A stretch of 20,413 bases of DNA, from the IMG/VR virus record IMGVR_UViG_3300005605_000031, positions 1-20,413 of that record. One strand, written 5' to 3'. The DNA comes from a virus. The notes under the pieces were generated by a model. That model did not search any database and was not told where the DNA came from. It saw only the letters and a list, made by a program, of their open reading frames with translations. Shown piece after piece: positions 1-12,000 of the stretch. Both the position numbers and the translations under genes were made by a program. The number at the start of each line of letters is the position of its first letter. Position 1 is the stretch's first letter.

Positions 1-3000
1 AGTAAATGTATTTCCATCTACAGAATCAATTTGAATTGATTCGTCATGTGCAAAATCTGTTCCACGAGGATAATGATGTTTTGTGGCATGAGCATCTCTA
101 TCACATGTAAATGTTAATGAAGTAGTAGCAATTCCAACACTGCTAGATGCTCTTTCAATACCATTAGTTGTAGCAGAAACAAAGGTATGAGCAGAAACGT
201 CTGGAGATATTCCAACATCAACTGCAAATGTATTAATTCCTACACCAGAAACTGACATCCACTTATTGCTAACAGGATCACTAGGTCTAGGATAAGAATG
301 TTGTGTTACATGATTGTCCTTAGCACAAGTCATCAATATAGAATCATCATTAATCTTAACGTAATCACCATTAGTAAACTGATGGTTAGGAATATTGAGA
401 ACCAATACACCTGTACCTGGTGTATATGTACAAGTTGTTATTGTATGCTTAGTTGGAGCACGTAGTCCATGATTAGGTGATGTAAATACCAACTTACCAT
501 CATTAGGAGCATAAGTTGCTGTAGAAATACCTTTAGGTGCTAAAGTTGTTACACCTACATTAACTGTAATTGTAGTAGCTGCGGTTGCTCCAACACCAAT
601 TACTGCTTTATGTACAGGATCATTAATACCAGATCTTCCAACATTAACAGTAATAGTATTAGTGGTTTTTCCAATAATTGCTATAGTTGTATCATAAACA
701 GGGTCAGTTGCACGAGGATAAGCATGATTAGTAGCATGATTATCTAAAGCACATGTGAAAGTTAAAGAATTCTCAGCAATAGTAATACTATCAGCAGTTG
801 TAAGTCCGTGAGCATTGGCAAAGGTTAATACTAAATCACCAGTTACACCATCATAAGTTGCTCCTGTAGGAGTCTTAGCAGTTTTACCTGTTGGTGTTAT
901 AGCATTAGTTGCTGCACTTACAAATGTATGTGAATATCCAGCACGAGGATAAGCATGTTGCGTAGCATTTGAATCTCTAGCACATGTAAATGTTAGAGAT
1001 GTGGTATTAATTCCAATATTACTTTTTGCTTTCTTAAGGCTATTATTAACTACAGATACAAGAGTATGAATACCAACATTATTACTATTTGCATATCCAA
1101 CATTAACTTCAAATGTATTAGCAGCTACACCAAGAATTGGAAGCCATCTACCACTAACAGGATCTGATGAACGAGGATATGTATGCAATCCGGCATGATT
1201 GTCTTTAGCACATGTGAATTTCAATGCCCCATCATCTATCTTGACATATTCACCTTTAGCAAATCCATGACTTGCAAGTGTAAATGTACAAATACCAGTT
1301 ATTGGTGTGTATGTAGCAGTAGATATTGTATGTGAAGTAGCGGGGAATAATCCGTGTAAATTCCCAACTGTCATTGTCAAATCACCAGTTCCAGGAGTAT
1401 ATGCTGCAGCAGAAACTGGATGATATACTAAGGTTGATACACCAACATTAACAGTAAATTTAGTTAAGGTTGTAGATGCAATTGCAACGTTAGTAACATT
1501 ATGTGCAGGGTCAGTTGTACGAGGATATGTGTGCTGAGTAGCATGATTATCTCTTGCACAAGTGAATGTTAGTGAATTAGTGGCAATACCAACAGTATCA
1601 ACACCGTGTCTGAGATTATGTCTACCAGAAACTGTGAATACTAATGTTCCTGTTGATGGAGTATAAACTGCTTGTGTAGGTGTTAATCCAGCACCAACCC
1701 AAGATCCAATACGAACTGCACCAGAAGTAGCACTTACAAAGGTATGAGCATAATCACCACCACTGAATACTGCACTGCTTCCAGCACTTACAAAAGTATG
1801 TGGATAATCACCACCAGAAACTACAGCATTTGTGCCTGAAGTTACAAACTTATGCACATACTGTCCACCAGATCCAATACCAATACGCTCATTACGCATT
1901 GCTTGTATTGCCATATCTCTGGCTTGCTGGAAAGCATATATTGTTTGTGGTTCTTCATCGGCAACATGAGCACCAGTTATATAAAGATTCGCTGCATCAT
2001 ATACCCTATCATTACCACCATATTCGGTATTATATGCAACAACATCTACAACATCTATAACATCATCAATACAATCTTGATTAACAAATGTACCAACACC
2101 AGATGCTACCTTAAATGTAGCAACACCAACATTAACAGTAAATTCTGTATTTGATGTCTTAGTGATAGCAGCAGTTCTACCAGAACCAACTGGATCATCA
2201 CCACGAGGATATAAAGTTGAAGTAGCAAAATTATCTAAAGCACATGTAAATGCTAAAGAACGATCAACAATTGAAATAGCGGCATTTGTTACTAGTCCAT
2301 GATTACCAGCAAATCCTAATGTTAAAATACCAGTTGAAGCACTATATGCTGCAGCATTAGGTGTAAGATTACCAGCACCTACTATATTAACAGCATTAGT
2401 TAAAGTACTAGATCCAGCATCAAATTTATGCTCATAAGGACCGTTATACTTATCCAACATACGTTTTACAGCAACCTCGCCAATTAAATTCTTATTCTTA
2501 CGAATGAGTCCTGCAGCATCACCATACCTATCTTCAGATGGTTTTGCTTTTGCTGGAGCAAGCTCATAAGTCATTGATAAACCAACACCAGTTGTACTGG
2601 TATTTCCAAGACCCAATCTAGATACACCTTCAACATCTAAATTCTGATATGCTGGACTATCTACCCAAATTCTTGGATTTTCATATCCAGTTCCCATTCC
2701 AATTATATTGAATGTCAATTCTCCACCGTCTCCAGAAGGAGATTTTCCAACATTTAAAGTAAATGTATTAATAGTCGTTGATCCAATTGCCAAAGAAGCA
2801 TTATTTGCAGGGTCTGTTAAACGAGGATATGCATGTTCAGAAGAATAATCATCTTGACTACATGTAAATGCTATAGAAGTAGTTGCAATACCAACAATAT
2901 TACCAGCTGTATGTCCGTGTCCAACCGATGTCAATACTAAATCACCAGTTGCAGTGTTGTAAAGTGCGTCAGAAACATCAGTATATTGAATAGTTGCAAA

Positions 3001-6000
3001 TCCAACATTAACAGTTACAGTATGAGGACTGCTAGTTGTAACTGCAGTAACGTCTATACTCTTTCCAGCAACAGGATCAGTTGCACGAGGATAGGCATGA
3101 TTAGTAGCGTTATTATCCTTAGCACACGTAAATGTTAAAGTATTCTGTCCAATCCTAATTTCATCGCTTGCGGTAATTCCGTGAGCATTAGCAAAGGTTA
3201 GTACAAGAGCACCTGTTGCTCCATTATATGTTGCACCACTTGGTGTTGTAGAAGCACCACCAACCTTAGTAACTGCGCTCTGAGCAGCACCTACAAAGGT
3301 GTGTGGATACTGACCACCATAATATATGGCACTAGTTGCTGCACTTACAAACTTGTGAGGATATTGAGCACCAACGGTTGCAATAATAGTAGCAGCAGTT
3401 CCAACATGGTTAGGATCTGATACTGCAACACCAACCTGCCCAACATATCCAGATCCAAATGTTCCAGTAGATCCTATACCAATAGAAGTAATTGCACCAT
3501 CAGAATTTACTGTGGTAGTAACTGATGCTCCTACAAGAGGTGCATATCCTAATCCACCAGTTGATCCAAGAGAAACAACTACACCACCTCTTGGCAATTG
3601 ATTCTGATTTATATCATAATCAACAATAATATTATCATCAGTACCTGCTCTAGTAATTCCAGTGAATGTTACACTAGTAATTCCAGAAATTTCATCAAAT
3701 GCGTAATTATTTCCTGCATTATTAATAGTATTTGGTGTTTGGAAAACATCGTTTATAAAGACAAGATCACTTCCAGCTTCAACTCCACTTGTATGCTCTC
3801 CTTCCTTATAAACAGTAAATGTCTTTCCAATACCATTAAATTCTAATGATGTATCATCATATATCTTATTTCCTGCATAATCCCTACGGAGATAAACCCT
3901 ACCATTAAATGTGGATTTTGCCGATGGAAGAGCACTAGAGTTTAATCTAGTATTTGTTCCCTTTCCATCAGGTGCATCAGTAAACCATATTTTATTTCCT
4001 ACAATATTAAATGCACCCTTATAAATTCTAATATCAGTTCCATCAGTATGTGTTGTCTTTGCAGTTCCAACAAATCCCCTCTTAACTTCAATAACTGGGA
4101 ATGTTCCAACACCAGTAATTGGACCTAATGTCTGAGTTGCTAAACCAACATTAACAACATCAAGGAATTCCTCATCAAGTTTAACAATATCTCTTGGTTT
4201 AACTGAAGAAATGCCAGTAAGTCCTAAGAAGGTCAATCCTACACCAATAGTAGAAGTATTATTTGCAAGTGTAAATGATAATGGAGTGTACATCAAAGGA
4301 TATTGAGTTACACCGTCTATAGTAATTAATGCTTTTTCAAGCTTCTTCTTCATTTCAAGTTTATGATAATTACCAGATCCAGTAGAAAGGAATGTAAATC
4401 CAATTCCAGGATTATCTTGAGTTCCTCCAGATGTTCCTGTTAATTTAAAAGTATCCTTTGTAAGCTTAATTGCATAAACTGTTGTTGGGCAAATTGTAGT
4501 TGATACACCAACCTCAAATCTCTCTCTAAATGTTGATGCAACAGAAACATTATTTAAAGTTAATCCCCAATCAACATCAGTTGAATAGAAGGTTACACCC
4601 GTTCCTACTGGAGTAACATTTCCACTCATTGTAATAGAACCAATACCAATTGAGATAATAGTTGATCCAGTACCCGCTATTACAGCATCATTTGCTTGAT
4701 TGAATACAATAGATCCAACACTAAGTTGTACTGTATTAGCAATACCAGTAATAACAGTACTAGAAGCACTAGAATTACCAATAAAGTAATTGTAAGATGT
4801 ATTAATTCCCGTTATTTGATAATCATTTATTACTTTACCACTACTTACAAGGTGTTCTATTGTTTGTCCAACTACCATTCCAGTAGTATTAGCAATACCT
4901 GTAACAGTTGAGAATCCAGCAATAACATCTGCAGTAAACTGCACACCTTGAACCCTAGCAGAGCTAATTCCAAGAGGTTCTGCTGCAGTTCCAATTAAAG
5001 TTGATTCTGGAGTATAAATCAACTCTTCTCCAGTCTCGAAGAAATGATTATCAATACTGAATATTCCAGTAGCAGTATCTAAAATAGTAGCAGTCTTTGG
5101 ATTAAATACCTTCTCATAGATAGGAATTCTCTTATAATTTAAATCAAAATCTAATTTATCCTTACCAAATTCATTCAATGATCCGTAGAAAGAATTAGTG
5201 ACATTTTCAATATGTGTTCCATAAGTATAATCTGGAGGAATATTATAAAGATCGCGATCAGCATATATTATTTGATTAAATGCCGAAACTTCCACATTAT
5301 CCGAAACATATTCTGGATCAGGGTGGAATTTAACTGAAACTGTTGTTCCCGATACAGATGTAGAGAATGTTCCAATTCCAGAAGTACTACCAACAGATAT
5401 AAATTGAGAATGTTGAATATTAGCCGTAACTTGATCTGCAGCCACCCATACGTTATGAATTGCTGCTGTTGATCCAACACCCACTTTAATTATTGATTTT
5501 GATGCAAATTCTACATCTTGATCAAGTGTAAAGAGAGTGGATATACCAGAAGTATTGTTATATACTGATTCTAATCTTGCAGTTCTTTCTGACCCATCAA
5601 GTTGATCAGCAACAAGGAATCTATATGTTCCAACACCAGCTGTAGTAGATCCAATTCCAACTACTTTTGCTTTAACTGTTACGTTATTTTGTGTGGAATT
5701 ATCAAATTTCAATCTTAAAATATTATTTTCAACACTCATTCCAAAAGTACCAATACCAGGACCAGAATAAGTTGCAAAATTCTGAGTATCAAAATAAGAT
5801 TCTGCTATATGAGTATCTTGACCATCATAATAACCAGCAATTTCATAATAATTCTGCCTCTCAGTCGATTCATCTCTAACATGAGCATATGCATAGAATG
5901 TATCAATTTGACCAGGTAATGCCCTAAAGACCGATGTACTGAACCCTAATGTTCCAGATCCAGAAGCTGGTCCAACTCTTTCTGTTTTAGATGATAATCT

Positions 6001-9000
6001 TGCAAATCCAATATCAGTATATCCAATACCAATATTAAATGGACTACTATCAAAAGATTCTCTATAAACTTTTATATTATAACTATAATCATTTGGATTA
6101 ACAGGTGTGAATCTTAAGATAGGATCTCCAACCGCACCTAAAGATCCAACAAAATCACCAAGTTTTGTACCCTGAGATACAACATCTATCTTATTAGTAG
6201 TATAAGTATCAGAATAATTGTTTAGAAGAATAACTTCACTCAACTGAGTGCTTAATTTTTTCTCATCAGATACTTGTACTAAGAACTTAGAATAGAAATC
6301 TGTAATTGAATATTCTGCAACATCAACATAAGGTTGCCTATTTAATTCAGCACTAGAGAAGTTTTCACTAATATCATCAATCTGTAAAACTCTATTTGAT
6401 ACACAGTTAATATAATCTGATAATTTCTTACTCTTAAATATAATAAATCTAGAAAAATTGGAACCAGGATTGTAATCTTGAACTAAATCAAAATTGCTGA
6501 TAGTATCAACTCTTCTTAAAGAAATAAAGTCTAATACTGGTGATAGAGATTGTGTTACTCCGACTCCAACAACTGTTGCTGATATTACTTCCGTATCAGC
6601 AAAATTCTTCATTCCTACAGGATGAACCAATTTATTAACTGGATCAACCATCTCATCCCAAGTAATCGGGCTCTTAACAGTGTATGATAGGTTTTGATAG
6701 TAATCATTATCTGGCAGTACTTGAAGATCGTCACTCAATCTTCCAGTATTGTCCTTCCATCCAAAATCCTTTTTGTTTGCATAATCAATTACAAATCGAT
6801 TATTATATGAATCTATACTATTAACTGTAGCGTAATTACCAGAAGTAGCACCAATTAAAACGTCACCAACCTTTACTTCATAATCACCAACAGTCTTAAT
6901 AAAGTTTTCATCAATAACCTTAACCTGTAAATCGGTTAGAGTATCATTTACCTTTAAGAATTCTTCAACAAAGAAAAGACTTGGTTCTCTGGTGATAGAA
7001 AATTCTGGATAATTATCCGATTTAACAATAGAAGTAAACGCTGTCTCAGCATCTAGATAATTTCCTGCATCAGTTGTATAATCTCCAATATTATATTTTA
7101 AAACAGCTGGATTAGAATTTGTATATGAAAGTACTCTAAAGAAATTATAATTATGATCTATTGAGTTAAATCCATCTCCAGGATATGTAACATTACCTAA
7201 ATCATCGGTGTAACTCTTTTTACCTATCCCCTCAATCCAAATTTTATCGCCATTTTTAAATGGTGGAACAATAAATCCTTGAATTGCTGGTGTATTAAGT
7301 TCTAACGTTACAACTCCACTGGATTTAATATAAGATGTAACTCTTACAACTTGAATGCCGTTACTATTGTTTAAAGTGTAAATTCTATGAGAAACATTGT
7401 CTAATCCTTTTGGTTCATCAATAATTTCAATACCCTCTATAGCATTACCATTAAAATTGGGTTTTACCTTAATTAAACCAGTTTCAACTTTTTTCTTTGT
7501 ATATTCATTAACAACTACTACATCAGGTGGTGAAATATAATTTTTACCTCCACTAATAACTTCAACTCTTGTTATTTTCTGCGAAGCCTCAAGACCAATA
7601 TGCTTAAATATCTCAGCTTGAGGACTTAAAGTTTTATCTGAAGAATATTCAAATCCCTCATTAATAATTCTAAAATTATTAAGTTTTCCAATAGTACTAG
7701 TTTTTGGTTGAATAATTGCATTAGATCCTAAAGAAGTCGCCGTTGATGTTGAAAAACCACTTATAGTCGGCAATTTCTTATAATTGGAACCACCCGCAAT
7801 CATATTCAATTTGGTTATTGGTCCAGAAGCACTTAAAGAAGATGTATTATATTTTAATACTTTACAATCAGATGGAACATAAGTTAGTCTTTCTGGAGAT
7901 TCATCAAGAGAAATATAGAAAGATGTTGATCCTATTCCAAAAGCAGTAAATGTTCCATTATATACACTAGGTCTATACAATATTTCAGAATAATCCTTAA
8001 CATCATTATCAGGTTTAACAGATTTACCATCCTTTTCTATAGAATAATATAATTTTGTTGGTAAATCATCATTATATGCAATCGTAACTGATGCACTAGT
8101 GTTAACACCTACTATACCGTTTCTTACAACAGAGAATGTATTAGTTGTTCCTGTAGATACAAATTCATTACTTACAGTTTGATCATAAAAAAGTTTGAAA
8201 TCATAATTTGCTAAAGATGAATCACCTACATTAAAAACTAAACTATTGTTCTTAACTACTTCAATTTGGGGATTAACTTTACTTAATTCCTGAGTAACAC
8301 CACCTGTACTACCAATACTTATAATTTTTGGTGGATCTGAGAATACATCAATATAAGTATTTGTAAGTCTAATATTATTATCATCTATCTTATAAACAAA
8401 ATATGATCCAGTATCTAAACCACTGGCAATCATTCCATCACCAGCACTGTAGAATACCTTATCACCAGATTCTAACTTATGATCATCTAGATTAAAACTA
8501 CTATGCAATCTATCTACAGCATAACTAGAATTCTTAACAGCATTTGAATTAAATCCAACAGGATCTATAAGAACTTTATCATAAGTATTATTATATCTTA
8601 CGGTAACTTCTGTTGCTTCATCAATTCCTAAAGATAATCTAGGATTAACAATAAAATCAACTTTATCTAAATTAGAAAGATCGTGAACTGTTGAAATTGA
8701 TACTTGAGATTTAATCTTACTTGCAGTAGCAGTTAATCTTGTATTAGTAGTTTCAAGGCTATATCCATAGGTATTGGATCCATTATTATTAAAGAATAAT
8801 CCACTCGTATTAGTAGTAAGACCAATTTGAGTTACTATTCCAATAAAATCTTTGGATTTGTTTATAACATAAACAGTTTCAACATCATCTGCAGCGGGTA
8901 AATTTAGATTTGGTCCTGCAGAAGTATCCCTTACCTGTATCGCATTATCTCCGTTTTCTTTTCTTAGTAAAAGTGCCTGATTATTCTTAAAAGGATGATT

Positions 9001-12000
9001 TGGAATATGGATGCTTTGAGTCTGAATAGAAACAGTCTTCTTAGTCTCACCAACAAAATATCCAATAGAAGTCTCAACACCAGTACCTACACCAACACCA
9101 ACCGTCTTATTTGGGTTAAAGTATATTTTAGTATCTTTTTCAGAATCAAAATATTCAGTTGCTAATGGAATAGTAAATGAGTCTGCTTTATAATAAACAG
9201 TTGTGCCTACAGTATGTGCAACACCAACAAGTTCTCTCTTAACTCTTAATATCTTTTCATCATCAAATCTACCAATAACGGAGAAGAATTCAGTTCCAAT
9301 ACCAATAGTCGTTCCAGATCCAACTAAAGGTGGTATAGATGAAACATAAATATCGGTTACAATACCAGCAGTAGAATGTCCTGGAAGATCTGTTATGAGA
9401 TATGATGTTTCTGAAGTAACTCCAATAACATGTGAATCTAATAACCCATCAATATGAGTGGTAACACCAGAAATAGTAATTCTATCTGAATCTAAAAGAC
9501 TATGTACCTTAGGGGAATGTACGCTATTATCATGTGTATAAACACGTAATGTATTCTGATCTTCCCAAGTAACTACTGAATTTTCAAATTTATCATAAGT
9601 TGTGGTTACAGATAAAATATCTTTACCACCAATACTAGTAACTTCTGCTATTGCTCCGCCACCTTCAGTATTCTTATTAACAAAATTAACAGCATTACCA
9701 ACCTTATAATCTGTTCCTGGATTAACAATGTCTAATGAATCTACAGATCCTCTTGATGCTGATTCAATAATAGAAGTTTGTTTATATGTTTCATTTGATT
9801 CAATAAGGAAATCATTTCCAGAATACTTTTGGTCTACTCTATATGGGAAGGTATTTCTAACTAAAGAAGAATTAGAAAAATCAAAATCTTGATCTAAAAC
9901 ATCAACTGAAGTATTTGATCTATAAGTATCACCAACAAAATATGGAAATTCTGGTTTTAATGTATTGTTAGTATAATCTGTAGTAAGACCGACATGATAA
10001 GCATAAACACCATTTGGAAACTCTGGAGTCTTAGTAAATCTACCATTATGGGAATCTAAGTGCCCACCACCAGTAAACTTATAATCCCCAACAAAATACC
10101 CCAATTCAAAATCAGTTAATGTAGGTCTATCAGTAATATTGTATTGTGAAGCAGTATATCCTGTATCCATCTTCACAATGGTAGATGTCATATCTTTAGG
10201 ATCTTGATATGCATAAGGTCCATAAATTGGATTACCATCATTAGCCCACCCAATAACAGCAGAATGACCTGTATCTACATCAGGGTCATTTAATGCTGTA
10301 CCATCTCTTATAGTTGAATATCCAACTACACTGTAAGATAAATCATCTACATTTTCATATAATACTTCTTCACCAAACCTTTTAAAGTTATTAACTATAA
10401 GTGGTCTTACACTTGGATCTAAAACACAATTTCTTCCTGGAGGTATTATGGAAATATATGTATTATTATCTTGATAATTAGTTCCTCTATTAAGAACTAT
10501 TATATCAATAATTCTTCCTTTTTCAACAACTGCTCTTACCTTTGCGCCTTCACCTCTACCCTTTATTACTATATCTGGAGCAGCATTATAATATTTTCCA
10601 CCATTCTGAACTTCTACTTCAATTAATTTTCCATCCTTTATAATTGGTTTTAATTGAGCAGCTTCACCATTTTTAATAGTTAATGTTGGTTTTCTCTCAA
10701 AATTAAGTATCTTTGATCCATATCCCGATCCATTTTCATATACAAATACATCAATTATTTCTCCTCTAACAAGTGGAGTAGCAGTAACTGTTCCTATTGA
10801 ACCACCTGTAATTTCAGCCTCTACAGTAATTTTAACCGGAGGATAAGAAATTGATTGATATCCAGTACCTGCTGCCCTAAATCTTACATAATTTCTACTA
10901 TCATAGAAATTCTTTGCTTCAGAATTATAAAATGGACTTGCACCACTAATTCCAGCAGCAGTAGATGTAATTATTGAAGGAGAAGCATCAAATGCAGTTA
11001 CTGATCCTGAGTTCTTACAACACAATAATATTGTTCCATATACCTTCTTAAGTGGTGCTTTTGATGGTGTAAAATCAGACACATATCTTGCAGCACCTTT
11101 AACTATCCTCAAGTTAGAAATATTTCCTTTAAAATCACCAATTGTACCATTCCAACTACCAATTCTAGGTCTTGGAGAACCTGTATTAGCAGTAACAGTA
11201 TAAGTATGAGTACTACTATTTTCTAAAACTCCATCTATAAAGATTCTTGATGTTCCAGATGAACGAGAAATTGCAATATGGTGCCATACATCATCTGCAA
11301 CTGATGTAGCAGATAGTAGAACAGTAGTCGGACTAGTATGTAATTTTACACGACCACCACCACCAGAACTTAATAAACTTATAACAGGATTATTAGAATT
11401 ACCTCCAGTTGGTCCATCCATCATATAAATTATACGTTCAGAACTACCATCTAAAGTAGCTACTGCAGTTTTTACCCAACATTCAAATGTAAAGTCACCA
11501 GATCCAAGAACAAAATCAGAATGTCCACCAATATCAAGTCTATCACTAGTTCCATCAAATAAAACTGATCCTAATTTTTCTTCTGTAACACCAACATTTG
11601 ATAGTTGGAAACTAGAACTATCAATTTTCATAACATAATAGGAATTTTCACTCGAAAGTCCTATTATTGGAGTAGTTTCATAAGTATAATTAACTAAATC
11701 ACCATCATTAAATCCATGATTAGGGAAGTTAATAACACTTAAGGATGTTGTAATTCCAAGAGGTGAAACTTTTAAATTTCTATTTTCATATCCAGATCCC
11801 GGATTTATAATTTTAAATTCAGAAATTACATCTTTTGCTTCTAAATCCCTAAATTTGTGCATTCCACCAGTATTAATGGTAGTAAATCCAACTGTATTAA
11901 TACCTGCTACATAATCTTCTAATTTCTTATAAAGATAAATCGCTCTTGGATTTATAGTTTGTGGATAATAAATTGATCCATTTACAAGGTATTCATCTTG

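Noticed and set aside
1-3400. Repeats as a CRISPR array or noncoding satellite
   Set aside because: The repeats keep one open frame, vary by codon, and have coding-length irregular spacing rather than short uniform spacers.
1800-5879. Short plus-strand and minus-strand ORFs within 1-6000 (for example 1800-2060, 1852-2154, 3598-3846, 4696-4911, 5268-5480, 5691-5879)
   Set aside because: They are shadows in other frames of the giant minus-strand gene, with low-complexity N, I, H, Q and S-rich products that come from its repeat codons.
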